Assembly (NCBI GenBank): GCA_021804345.1
Contig: JAJZHV010000015.1
Span: 1 to 11,305, forward strand
Length of the DNA: 11,305 nucleotides
Origin: Pseudomonadota bacterium
GTDB taxonomy: Bacteria; Pseudomonadota; Gammaproteobacteria; Burkholderiales; Ferrovaceae
Reading direction: 5' to 3'
Shown: positions 1 through 8,671 of the stretch, piece by piece
How the letters are laid out: each line of letters begins with the position of its first letter
Numbering within the stretch: position 1 is the stretch's first letter
Notes under the pieces: generated by a model
What the model was told of the DNA's origin: nothing
What the model saw: only the letters and a program-made list of their open reading frames with translations
Databases searched by the model: none
Translations under genes and position numbers: made by a program

Positions 1-1091
1 AGTCGATCGATTCCATGGTTCCTGTGGGTCGTGGCCAGCGCGAATTGATCATTGGTGACCGCCAAACCGGGAAAACAGCTGTTGCGGTAGATACCATCAT
101 CAACCAGAAAGGTCAGAACATGACCTGTATCTACGTGGCCATCGGACAAAAAGCCTCTTCGGTGGTCAACGTGGTGCGCAAACTGGAAGAGCACGGCGCA
201 ATGGACTATACCATTGTGGTTGCGGCGACAGCCTCTGACTCCGCCGCCATGCAATTCATTGCCCCTTACTCTGGCTGTTCCATGGGAGAGTATTTCCGGG
301 ATCGTGGCCAGGATGCCCTGATCATCTACGATGATTTGACCAAGCAGGCATGGGCCTATCGCCAAATCTCCCTGTTGCTCCGTCGTCCGCCGGGCCGCGA
401 AGCCTATCCGGGGGACGTGTTCTACCTGCACTCGCGCTTGCTGGAACGGGCGGCACGGGTCAACGAAGAATATGTAGAACGTGAAACCAAGGGCGAGGTC
501 AAGGGACGAACAGGCTCTTTGACGGCCTTGCCCATCATCGAGACACAGGCGGGGGACGTGACGGCCTTCGTTCCTACCAACGTGATTTCGATTACAGATG
601 GCCAGATCTTTCTGGAAACCGATCTGTTCAACGCCGGTATTCGCCCTGCCATCAACGCCGGAATTTCAGTGTCACGCGTGGGTGGTGCGGCACAAACCAA
701 GGTCATCAAGAAGTTGGGCGGCGGGATTCGTCTGGCTTTAGCTCAATATCGCGAATTGGCCGCTTTCGCCCAGTTCGCCTCAGACCTTGACGAAGCCACA
801 CGCAAGCAGTTGGAGCGTGGCCGCATGGTGACCGAGTTGATGAAACAAGCCCAGTACGCCACCTTATCGGTTGCGGAAATGGCGGTAACCCTGTATTCGG
901 TCAACAAGGGTCACTATGACGAAATAGAGGTGAAACGGGCGCTGGCCTTCGAAGCCGGCTTGCGTGTATTCCTCAAAACCAAATACGCCGCCTTGATGGA
1001 AAAAATCGCCAGCACCAATGACATGGATAGCGAAGCTGAAAAAACATTGGAAACGGCGATTGCTGATTTCAAGAAAACAGGTGTCTATTGA
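1..1091 (+). CDS. atpA: F1Fo ATP synthase subunit alpha (5' truncated by window edge)
   Basis: Alpha subunit of the F1 catalytic head. It alternates with beta in the alpha3-beta3 hexamer and carries the non-catalytic nucleotide sites. The reading frame is open from base 3, and the first visible residues ([12 protein letters not shown]) match the middle of the protein just before the P-loop, so about 150 N-terminal residues lie outside the window. The ATG at base 15 is an internal Met. Counting from that Met, the P-loop GDRQTGKT is at residues 14-21, IIYDDLTKQ with the Walker B aspartate near 104-111, the conserved [15 protein letters not shown] at 120-134, and [11 protein letters not shown] holds the arginine finger at R221 (E. 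coli alphaR376). The C-terminal helical domain is complete and ends at TGA 1089-1091. Next is atpG, 26 bp away. KQAWAYRQ, with W where E. coli has V, is to my knowledge common in betaproteobacteria. Identity is essentially certain. Confidence 0.98.
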   Translation, partial: SIDSMVPVGRGQRELIIGDRQTGKTAVAVDTIINQKGQNMTCIYVAIGQKASSVVNVVRKLEEHGAMDYTIVVAATASDSAAMQFIAPYSGCSMGEYFRDRGQDALIIYDDLTKQAWAYRQISLLLRRPPGREAYPGDVFYLHSRLLERAARVNEEYVERETKGEVKGRTGSLTALPIIETQAGDVTAFVPTNVISITDGQIFLETDLFNAGIRPAINAGISVSRVGGAAQTKVIKKLGGGIRLALAQYRELAAFAQFASDLDEATRKQLERGRMVTELMKQAQYATLSVAEMAVTLYSVNKGHYDEIEVKRALAFEAGLRVFLKTKYAALMEKIASTNDMDSEAEKTLETAIADFKKTGVY

Positions 1092-1117
1092 TCTTTCGTC
1101 GGAACGCGGAGTAACTC

Positions 1118-1993
1118 ATGGCTGGTTCAAAAGAAATCCGGATGAAGATCAAGAGCGTGCAAAACACGCGCAAGATCACCAAGGCAATGGAAATGGTGGC
1201 GGCCAGCAAGATGCGCAAAGCGCAAGAGCGCATGCGAGCCTCCCGACCATACGGTGAAAAAATCCGACAGGTTGCCACCCATCTGGCCCAGGCGCATCCC
1301 GAATACCAACACCCGTTTTTGGTCAGACGTGAAAACGTCCGTTCGGTGGGCGTGGTGGTGATCACCTCTGACAAGGGCTTGTGCGGCGGTCTCAACACCA
1401 ATCTGCTGCGTTCCTTGACTCAATCCATGAAAAAGTGGGAGGAGCAGGGGGCCAAGGTTCATGCGGTGGCCATTGGTAGTAAGGGTTTCGGGTTTTTGCA
1501 ACGGGTCAATGTGCCCATCGAAGCGCATGCCAGCCACTTGGGAGATTATCCTCATCTGGACAAGTTGATCGGACCGGTCAAGGCCTTGCTGGATATGTAC
1601 GCGCAAGGCCGCGTGGATGCGGTGTATCTGGCTTACAACCGATTCGTGAATACGATGAAGCAGGAACCCACCGTAGAGGCACTATTGCCACTGCCTGACC
1701 ATCGGTTGAAGGGCGAGAGCGTACATGAATCCATGTCTTGGGATTATATCTACGAACCCGATCCACGCGTGGTGATTGATGAGTTGCTGCTGCGCTACGT
1801 GGAAGCTTTGGTCTATCAGGCGGTGGCCGAAAACATGGCTTCCGAACAAAGCGCCCGGATGGTTGCCATGAAAGCCGCCTCTGATAATGCGGGCAATGTC
1901 ATTGGCGAACTCCAACTGGTCTATAACAAATCCCGTCAGGCGGCCATTACCAAGGAACTGTCCGAAATTGTGGGTGGTGCGGCAGCCGTCTGA
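1118..1993 (+). CDS. atpG: F1Fo ATP synthase subunit gamma
   Basis: Gamma is the rotating central shaft of F1. It couples rotation of the c-ring in the membrane to conformational change in the three beta subunits. The 291 residues match the usual family length. The N-terminal helix begins [20 protein letters not shown] and continues [15 protein letters not shown]. The Rossmann-like middle contains [19 protein letters not shown] (about 78-97). The C-terminal helix has the family signature [21 protein letters not shown] (about 239-258) followed by [24 protein letters not shown]. The ATG at 1118 is supported by a GGAG at 1108-1111, 6 nt upstream. It lies 26 bp after atpA and 43 bp before atpD, in the standard atpAGDC order. 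No anomalies were seen. Confidence 0.98.
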   Translation: MAGSKEIRMKIKSVQNTRKITKAMEMVAASKMRKAQERMRASRPYGEKIRQVATHLAQAHPEYQHPFLVRRENVRSVGVVVITSDKGLCGGLNTNLLRSLTQSMKKWEEQGAKVHAVAIGSKGFGFLQRVNVPIEAHASHLGDYPHLDKLIGPVKALLDMYAQGRVDAVYLAYNRFVNTMKQEPTVEALLPLPDHRLKGESVHESMSWDYIYEPDPRVVIDELLLRYVEALVYQAVAENMASEQSARMVAMKAASDNAGNVIGELQLVYNKSRQAAITKELSEIVGGAAAV

Positions 1994-2027
1994 TTTTACG
2001 TCACATATTTAAACTTTTTCTACTTAG

Positions 2028-3416
<1,389 letters not shown>

Positions 3417-3417
3417 C

Positions 3418-3422
3418 GAGGA
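3418..3422 (+). promoter_or_regulatory. Shine-Dalgarno site that decides the atpC start
   Basis: GAGGA lies just after the atpD stop codon. It ends directly against an in-frame ATG at 3423, which leaves no room for initiation there. It sits 9 nt before the in-frame ATG at 3432 and 21 nt before the one at 3444. The 3432 ATG is therefore the best-spaced start. Confidence 0.7.
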
Positions 3423-3431
3423 ATGCCCCCA

Positions 3432-3857
3432 ATGGCCCATACCATGCAAGTTGATGTCGTCAGCGCAGAAGCCCAGATCTTTTCCGGATTGGCAGAGTTT
3501 GTCGTGCTGCCCGGAGAAGTGGGTGAATTGGGCATTTATCCCAAACATACCCCATTGATTACACGGATCAAGCCTGGAGCAGTGCGCTTGCGACTGCCGG
3601 GTCAGGCCGAAGAAGAGATGGTGTTTGTCTCGGGAGGAATTCTGGAAGTACAGCCCGATTCCGTGACTGTGCTGGCGGATACGGCCATCCGGGCCCATGA
3701 TCTGGACGAGGCCAAGGCGGCTGAAGCCAAACGGATGGCCGAGGAGCAACTGAAAAATAACGGGGCTGCCATCGACTATGCCCGCGCCGAGGCCGAGTTG
3801 GCCGATGCTATCGGGCAGCTGGCAACCATCAAGAAATTCCGCAAAACAGGTCACTGA
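3432..3857 (+). CDS. atpC: F1Fo ATP synthase subunit epsilon
   Basis: Epsilon binds gamma and the c-ring in the central stalk and can inhibit ATP hydrolysis through its C-terminal helices. From the ATG at 3432 the protein is 141 residues beginning [19 protein letters not shown], the usual form of this subunit. The ATG at 3423 would add MPP but has no usable spacing from the GAGGA site, and the ATG at 3444 is too far from it. The N-terminal beta sandwich includes [19 protein letters not shown] and the [18 protein letters not shown] strand region. The C-terminal helical pair starts at about [19 protein letters not shown]. It is the last ATP-synthase gene of the operon. glmU starts 5 bp after its stop, so translation of the two genes is probably coupled. 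Confidence 0.96.
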   Translation: MAHTMQVDVVSAEAQIFSGLAEFVVLPGEVGELGIYPKHTPLITRIKPGAVRLRLPGQAEEEMVFVSGGILEVQPDSVTVLADTAIRAHDLDEAKAAEAKRMAEEQLKNNGAAIDYARAEAELADAIGQLATIKKFRKTGH

Positions 3858-3862
3858 TTTTC

Positions 3863-5251
3863 GTGTCCACAGACACGACCACCCCTCCCTTACAAGCGGT
3901 CGTTTTGGCCGCCGGTCAGGGCAAGCGCATGAATTCGCGCTTGCCCAAGGTGCTGCACCAACTCGCTGGTCGCCCCATGCTGCACCATGTGCTGCAAGCC
4001 CTTCAGGCGCTCAAGCCCAATCCCCTGGTGGTCGTTTACGGACATGGAGGGCAAGCCTTGCCGCAAGCATTTGCAGAGGCTCCCGTGACTTGGGCGTTAC
4101 AACAGGAGCAGCGGGGTACGGGGCATGCGCTGCTTCAGGCGCTGCCACATTTGCAGCCCGAAGGGACCGTTCTGGTGCTCTATGGCGATGTCCCCTTATT
4201 GCAGAGTACAACGCTACGCCAGATGCTCTCCCTATGCCAGGGTCAACATCTGGTGTTACTCACCCAGCAGCTGGAAGAGCCCACGGGGTACGGACGGATC
4301 TTGCGCACCGCCCAGGGGACCGTCTGCGGTATTCGTGAAGAAAAGGACGCCACTGCCCAGGAACGCGCCATCACAGAAATCAATACCGGCATCATGGCGC
4401 TTCCTGCAAGACATCTGGCCGGCTGGTTACAGGCCCTCAATTGCGCTAATGCCCAGCAGGAATACTACCTGACCGATGTGGTATCCCAGGCCGTGGCCCA
4501 AGGCGTGCAGGTATTGACCGTGACGCCGGAATTTACCTGGGAGGCCATGGGTGTCAATAACAGAGCGCACCTGGCTCAATTGGAACGAATCTATCAGCAG
4601 CGACAGGCCCATCAGTTGCTGGAGGCCGGGGTGGCCCTGGCAGACCCAGCACGCCTTGACGTCCGTGGCACGCTACACTGCGCTCAAGACGTACACATCG
4701 ATGTGGGCTGCGTGTTTGAAGGGCAGGTTACGCTGGAAGAGGGCGTTCAGGTGGGCGCCTATTGCGTGTTGCGCGATTGTCGCGTGGCGGCGCACACTGT
4801 GCTCCAGCCTTACTGCCACCTGGATGGCGTGCAGATCGGTCCGGCTAATCGTCTGGGTCCGTACGCCAGACTCCGCCCCGGTTGCGTGACGGGATCAGGC
4901 GTTCACGTGGGCAATTTCGTGGAAGTGAAAAATACCACGCTGGGTGATCACACTAAGGCCAATCATTTGACCTATCTGGGTGATGCCACTGTGGGGTGTG
5001 AAGTGAACATTGGGGCGGGAACCATTACCTGCAATTATGATGGGGTTAACAAGCACCACACCACGATTGGGGACCAGGTCTTTATCGGTTCCGACACGCA
5101 ATTAGTGGCACCAGTAACGGTGGAGCAAGGGGCAACCATCGGCGCGGGGTCGACTATTGTCAGTCGGGCCCCCGCGCATCAACTGACCGTATCCCGGGCC
5201 AAGCAGGTGACCATACCCCGCTGGCAGCGACCCACGCGTAAAAAACCATAA
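3863..5251 (+). CDS. glmU: Bifunctional GlmU: glucosamine-1-phosphate acetyltransferase and GlcNAc-1-phosphate uridylyltransferase
   Basis: Cytoplasmic enzyme that acetylates glucosamine-1-phosphate and then transfers UMP from UTP, giving UDP-GlcNAc for peptidoglycan and lipid A. It has 462 residues, near the family length. The N-terminal uridylyltransferase domain shows LAAGQGKRM at 15-23 with K29 in RLPKVL, QQEQRGTGHAL at 80-90, the metal-binding YGDVP with D109, and GVNNR with the second metal ligand near N232. The C-terminal half is a left-handed beta helix of hexapeptide repeats. The acetyltransferase motif KANHLTYLGDA carries the catalytic His at 368, followed by VNIGAGTITCNYDG and VFIGSDTQLVAPVTV. 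The start is GTG at 3863; the next in-frame alternative start codon (TTG) falls inside the LAAG motif. Only a weak AGG precedes it, so initiation probably relies on ribosomes ending atpC 5 bp upstream. glmS is not the next gene here. Confidence 0.97.
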   Translation: MSTDTTTPPLQAVVLAAGQGKRMNSRLPKVLHQLAGRPMLHHVLQALQALKPNPLVVVYGHGGQALPQAFAEAPVTWALQQEQRGTGHALLQALPHLQPEGTVLVLYGDVPLLQSTTLRQMLSLCQGQHLVLLTQQLEEPTGYGRILRTAQGTVCGIREEKDATAQERAITEINTGIMALPARHLAGWLQALNCANAQQEYYLTDVVSQAVAQGVQVLTVTPEFTWEAMGVNNRAHLAQLERIYQQRQAHQLLEAGVALADPARLDVRGTLHCAQDVHIDVGCVFEGQVTLEEGVQVGAYCVLRDCRVAAHTVLQPYCHLDGVQIGPANRLGPYARLRPGCVTGSGVHVGNFVEVKNTTLGDHTKANHLTYLGDATVGCEVNIGAGTITCNYDGVNKHHTTIGDQVFIGSDTQLVAPVTVEQGATIGAGSTIVSRAPAHQLTVSRAKQVTIPRWQRPTRKKP

Positions 5252-5268
5252 CCCCGACTACCGGGACT
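5240..5268 (-). terminator. Probable intrinsic terminator of the dsbA unit
   Basis: Read on the - strand, 15 nt past the dsbA stop codon, the RNA can form a 7-bp stem (5262-5268 with 5250-5256, including two G-U pairs) around a 5-nt loop. A 4-nt spacer follows, then six consecutive T at 5245-5240. It overlaps the stop codon of glmU. On the + strand only 4 of these pairs form and no T-run follows, so it is directional. The wobble pairs and the spacer keep confidence moderate. Confidence 0.4.
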
Positions 5269-5282
5269 GGCCCTAGCCCGAA

Positions 5283-5924
5283 TTATTGGCCTTTGTCGTG
5301 TGCAGCCTGTCGAATCAGCTCATCCAGTACCGGAAACAAGGCGGCATTACTCCCGGTCATGCTCGGTTCCGTGCGGTATTTCCCATCCACAATGACAGTG
5401 GGCACGGCATCCACACCGTACGACATGGCCTTTTGATCACCCCGTTGCACTTTGGATTGCACCGCAAAGGAGCGATAGGTGTCGATGAATTTTTGTCGAT
5501 TGATCCCCTGTTTAGCCATCCAGTCAAAGAGCGTGTCTTCAGAGGTCAGATCGATATGCTCACCATGCAGCGCGGTAAAAATCTTCTCATGGACCAGGTC
5601 CACCTGGTTGAGAGCCTCTAAGGTGTAGTAAGCGCGTGCCAAGGTTGCCCACTGCATACGCCCAAAACTGACTGGAATGCGCTTGTACACGACGTTGACC
5701 GGAAGCTTTTTGGCCCAGGGCTCAATCTGTGGCGCGAGGCTACTACAATGCGGGCAGGCGTAGGAAAACACTTCGATCACTTCGACCTTGCGAGGATTAT
5801 CCGTGGGTTGAGCGGGATTGATTCGTACGTAATCGTGATCCAAAGTCGCACCAAAAGCGCTGCCGCTGGCCAGGCAGGCCACAAGCAGCCATGTTTTGAG
5901 TCGATTCAGGAAAGCGTGCATCAT
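5283..5924 (-). CDS. dsbA: Periplasmic thiol:disulfide interchange protein DsbA
   Basis: Periplasmic thioredoxin-fold oxidase that introduces disulfide bonds into exported proteins and is normally reoxidised by DsbB. The 213-residue precursor has an N-terminal signal peptide with basic residues (NRLK), a hydrophobic core TWLLVACLASGSAFG, and likely cleavage near residue 25-26. The active site CPHC is at 57-60 inside VFSYACPHCSSL, and the cis-proline loop VDAVPTVIVDGKY has P175. Both are characteristic of DsbA rather than DsbC or DsbG. The helical insertion lies between them. Two adjacent ATG codons (5922-5924 and 5919-5921) can serve as start; an AAGGA sits 5 nt before the first and 8 nt before the second. 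It is the last gene of the leftward unit, 81 bp after the SPOR gene, and converges on glmU. No dsbB is in the window. Confidence 0.95.
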   Translation of the reverse strand: MMHAFLNRLKTWLLVACLASGSAFGATLDHDYVRINPAQPTDNPRKVEVIEVFSYACPHCSSLAPQIEPWAKKLPVNVVYKRIPVSFGRMQWATLARAYYTLEALNQVDLVHEKIFTALHGEHIDLTSEDTLFDWMAKQGINRQKFIDTYRSFAVQSKVQRGDQKAMSYGVDAVPTVIVDGKYRTEPSMTGSNAALFPVLDELIRQAAHDKGQ

Positions 5925-5955
5925 CGATATCCTTTTTTAGTGAATGAAGACGGTA

Positions 5956-5979
5956 CACCGCCGCCAGGAAACGGCAGTG
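5956..5979 (-). other. RNA hairpin in the SPOR-dsbA spacer
   Basis: On the - strand, 5972-5979 (CACTGCCG) can pair with 5956-5963 (CGGCGGTG) over all 8 positions, one of them a G-U pair, around an 8-nt loop. The + strand would have a C-A mismatch at that position, so the fold favours the leftward transcript. No T-run follows, which argues against an intrinsic terminator. An mRNA-stabilising or processing structure upstream of dsbA is one possibility. A second short palindrome, GAGCGC-A-GCGCTC at 5994-6006, begins at the SPOR stop codon. Confidence 0.4.
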
Positions 5980-6005
5980 CGAAACAGTTGGGCGAGCGCA
6001 GCGCT

Positions 6006-6758
6006 CTAGCGAGTCTTGAGTGAGTTGCCACGGGAAATGCTGGTGGGAATGCCGTTATTCTTGAGGGTGGCCACCAGGGTGCGCACTTCATCAATGGTTG
6101 ACAGCGGACCCAGACGCACACGATACAAGGGTTTGTCACCTGCCTCGGGGGACAGGACGGTGGCCTCCAAACCCAACAGGGCCAGATGGGCACGCTGGTT
6201 TTCCGCATCTGCGGTATTGCCGAAAGCGCCGGTTTGAACAAACCAGGGGGTTGAGGCGTTGCTGGCCGTCTCTTCAGCCGAAGGTGCAGCGGACGGCGCA
6301 CTTTTGTTCTTGCCAGTTCCCGCCGGAGTGGGCGAATGCTCAAGAGCGGGTTTGCTGGCCGCTTCGGTATCCACTGTTTTGGAGGGCGGCAAGGCCGTCG
6401 AAACGGCAGCGCTTGAATGGTCTGAATCGGGTACGGGGAGGGTGGCTAGTGGTGCCGGGGACGGTGGATTGCCCCGCGCGGACGGTGCAGCGGGTACAGG
6501 GGCTGAACCCTCGGTGCTGGGGCCCATCAGGCCGTGCTCGGCATTGCTGTCGCGACCTTCAGCCGCCGCATGCTCGGGCGCCGTGGAGGAGGGGGACACG
6601 TGCGCAATAAACGGCGTGGGCAAACGGGTGACATACAGGGCAACTCCGGCGCAAAGCGCCACCCCCAAGATCAGACCACTCATGAGACCTTTCAGAAAAG
6701 TCACAAAGCTGGAAGGTGGGGTGGCTTTGGAGCGCGTACCGGGTTGAGGTGAGTTCAT
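6006..6758 (-). CDS. SPOR-domain inner-membrane protein (FtsN-like cell-envelope protein)
   Basis: Probably a bitopic inner-membrane protein whose periplasmic SPOR domain binds denuded glycan strands of septal peptidoglycan. From the ATG at 6758 it has 250 residues: a short basic cytoplasmic tail (1-20), one hydrophobic segment at about 21-43 (GLMSGLILGVALCAGVA), a Pro/Ala/Ser-rich low-complexity linker at about 53-170, and a C-terminal SPOR domain at about 171-245 (PWFVQTGAFGNTADAENQRA, then LYRVRLGPLSTIDEV). A TTG at 6803 would add 15 residues and is the alternative start; neither has a clear ribosome binding site. The FDFYKILPG-type motif that I recall between membrane segment and SPOR domain in many betaproteobacterial relatives is not seen. 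It sits between argS (99 bp upstream) and dsbA (81 bp downstream). The domain call is firm; a true division role like that of FtsN is inferred. Confidence 0.85.
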   Translation of the reverse strand: MNSPQPGTRSKATPPSSFVTFLKGLMSGLILGVALCAGVALYVTRLPTPFIAHVSPSSTAPEHAAAEGRDSNAEHGLMGPSTEGSAPVPAAPSARGNPPSPAPLATLPVPDSDHSSAAVSTALPPSKTVDTEAASKPALEHSPTPAGTGKNKSAPSAAPSAEETASNASTPWFVQTGAFGNTADAENQRAHLALLGLEATVLSPEAGDKPLYRVRLGPLSTIDEVRTLVATLKNNGIPTSISRGNSLKTR

Positions 6759-6857
6759 GGGATTGGACACCAGGGAAAAGTGCGGCGCGAGGGATAACGC
6801 CAAGTTTCACAGAAGTTCGAGGGTTGGCAGAAGGAAAGAGTGTACATCACCGGTGGG

Positions 6858-8636
6858 CTACATTGTGTCGGGCGCATGGACCCCAAGAAGCTGCAAACCA
6901 TCCTGAAGAACGCAGGCCACAGCGTGCAGCAAGGCCAAACGAGCCCCGCGAAGCGCAGCCTCTTCCACCAGAAAGGGGACGGCATTGTAGTAACTATGCA
7001 AGTCAGCAGCCAGATCCTTGAGATAGAACGCCAAGGTGTGTGGGGCGCGTTCACGGGCGGCGCTCTCGATGATTTCCGGATAGGCACGTAGCCATTGCAT
7101 CAAGCCGAATTCGGTAGGGTGTTGCAGGGCACTGACCTCACAGGCCACCAGTGCGGAGGGATCGCCGCCCCACTTGTGCAGGACGCTGCGGATGCGGGCA
7201 TGGGCATATTGCACATAAAAAACCGGATTATCGTTGCTTTTGGAGGTGGCCAGATCCAGATCGAAATCCAGATGTTGATCTGACTTGCGCAACACGTAAA
7301 AGAATCGTGCCGCATCACGACCCACTTCAGCGCGTAGCGCACGCAAGGTGATGAACTGTCCCTTGCGAGTAGACATTTGCACCTTCTCGCCTTGACGATA
7401 CAAGGTCACAAACTGAACCAAAGGGACTTCCATCCGCTCGGCCTGCAGGCCCAGGGCCTGCAAGGCAGCCTTGACCCGGGGAATATAGCCGTGATGGTCA
7501 GCGCCCCAAACGTCGATGAGCAGATCAAATCCCCGAGCCAGCTTATCCACATGATAGGCGATGTCCGAGGCAAAATACGTATAGAGGCCGTTTTCACGTT
7601 GAACCACGCGATCTTTTTCATCACCAAAGGCCGTGGAGCGGAACCATCGGGCGCCATCCTGCAGGTACAACTGCCCCGCCTGATCCAACTGCTGTACGAC
7701 TTGAGCCACTTGCCCCCGATCATACAGGGACTGCTCAGAAAACCATTGGTCAAAGGTGACGCCAAAAGCCTCTAGGTCTTCCCGGCAATCGGCCAACTGT
7801 TCGGCCAGCACATGCTCGTGAACGTGACGATAGTCTTCCCCCAGGAGGGATTTGGCCCGCTCGATCAGGCCATCCATGGTGGCTTCGGCCGAATCTGCCG
7901 CTGCCTCCGATTCGGGGTCGGCAGAGGTATTTGGGACATGGGATATTCCGGAGAGGACTGCAGTATCGGGATGCCATAAGCGCTTCCCAAAGCGAGAACT
8001 GAGCTGAGCGGCCATCACAGAGACATAATCACCTTGATAGCCGTTGGCCGGGAAAGCAATCTGGGAGCCAAAAGAGGACAGGTAACGAAGCCAAGTGGAC
8101 AAAGTGAGAATATCCATTTGGCGTCCGGCATCATTGACGTAATATTCACGCTGGACCTGATATCCAGCTTTTTGCAGCACATTGGCCAGGGAGGCTCCAA
8201 AAGCTGCACCGCGGCCGTGGCCAACATGCAGCGGTCCGGTGGGATTGCTGGACACAAACTCCACCTGAACCCGTCTGCCGCGTCCAAGGTCTACCTCTCC
8301 CCAGCGTGATCCAGCCTGTAATACCTCCTTGATCACGGCTTGCTTGGCTGAAGCAGTCAAAAACACGTTGATAAAACCGGGACCTGCCAGGTCAACCTGT
8401 TGGATCAGGGGGGATGCCGGCAAGGCCTGTATGAGGGCCTGGGCCAGATCACGCGGCGAGCGGCGCAAGGACTTGCCCAACTGCAGAGCCAGGGGGCAGG
8501 CAAACTCTCCATGATCGGCCTGGCGCGGGCGCTCCAGCGTAATGGGGGTATGCACCTCGGGAGCCACCCGATGCAGCGCTGTGGTAAACAGCCCGATGAT
8601 CTGTTGAACGAGGGTTGGGGCGTGGTTTGAAGTCAT
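6858..8636 (-). CDS. argS: Arginyl-tRNA synthetase
   Basis: Class I aminoacyl-tRNA synthetase that charges tRNA-Arg with arginine in the cytoplasm. It has 592 residues, slightly longer than E. coli ArgS at 577. The N-terminal additional domain occupies about 1-110 (HGEFACPLALQLGK). The HIGH-type motif is HVGH at 137-140, inside VEFVSSNPTGPLHVGHGRGA. YVNDAGRQMD at 166-175 follows. The ATP site continues with FASDIAYHVDKL and VWGADHHGYIPR (377-387). The KMSKS-equivalent loop is QMSTRKG at 420-426. The DALR-type anticodon-binding domain runs from about 475 (VQYAHARIRSVL) to the C-terminal DGLQLLGVHAPDTM. An Ala/Glu/Asp-rich stretch at about 229-255 looks like a local insertion. The ATG at 8636 lies 35 bp after priA, with only a weak GAG-type ribosome site upstream. 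A TATAAT in that spacer may give the gene its own promoter. Confidence 0.97.
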   Translation of the reverse strand: MTSNHAPTLVQQIIGLFTTALHRVAPEVHTPITLERPRQADHGEFACPLALQLGKSLRRSPRDLAQALIQALPASPLIQQVDLAGPGFINVFLTASAKQAVIKEVLQAGSRWGEVDLGRGRRVQVEFVSSNPTGPLHVGHGRGAAFGASLANVLQKAGYQVQREYYVNDAGRQMDILTLSTWLRYLSSFGSQIAFPANGYQGDYVSVMAAQLSSRFGKRLWHPDTAVLSGISHVPNTSADPESEAAADSAEATMDGLIERAKSLLGEDYRHVHEHVLAEQLADCREDLEAFGVTFDQWFSEQSLYDRGQVAQVVQQLDQAGQLYLQDGARWFRSTAFGDEKDRVVQRENGLYTYFASDIAYHVDKLARGFDLLIDVWGADHHGYIPRVKAALQALGLQAERMEVPLVQFVTLYRQGEKVQMSTRKGQFITLRALRAEVGRDAARFFYVLRKSDQHLDFDLDLATSKSNDNPVFYVQYAHARIRSVLHKWGGDPSALVACEVSALQHPTEFGLMQWLRAYPEIIESAARERAPHTLAFYLKDLAADLHSYYNAVPFLVEEAALRGARLALLHAVACVLQDGLQLLGVHAPDTM

Positions 8637-8659
8637 GGGGTTTCTCGTGATTGGGCCTC

Positions 8660-8665
8660 ATTATA
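8660..8665 (-). promoter_or_regulatory. Possible -10 element of an internal argS promoter
   Basis: An exact TATAAT on the - strand lies in the 35-bp spacer between priA and argS. It is flanked by CCTC and GAGG, which could form a small hairpin. No good -35 hexamer is found 16-18 bp upstream, within the end of priA, and there is no extended -10 TG. A transcript from here would have a leader of only about 15-20 nt. Confidence 0.3.
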
Positions 8666-8671
8666 GAGGAA

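Noticed and set aside
3423..3425. ATG at 3423 as the atpC start
   Set aside because: It directly abuts the GAGGA site, too close for initiation, and would add residues not seen in the family; 3432 is better spaced.
3778..4338. 186-codon + frame overlapping atpC and glmU
   Set aside because: Out of frame with two confidently identified genes, with Arg/Ala/Ser-rich shadow composition.
6098..6747. Overlapping + frames (170 and 162 codons) opposite the SPOR gene
   Set aside because: The GC-rich, low-complexity linker keeps other frames open; the - frame has a membrane segment and a SPOR domain, the + frames have nothing recognisable.
6801..6803. TTG at 6803 as the SPOR protein start
   Set aside because: No ribosome binding site; it would add 15 residues before a normal cytoplasmic tail. 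The ATG at 6758 is preferred, though its own ribosome site is weak.
7543..7551. Exact TTATCCACA inside argS
   Set aside because: It encodes HVDK in a conserved part of ArgS and is isolated; about one such match is expected by chance in a window of this size.
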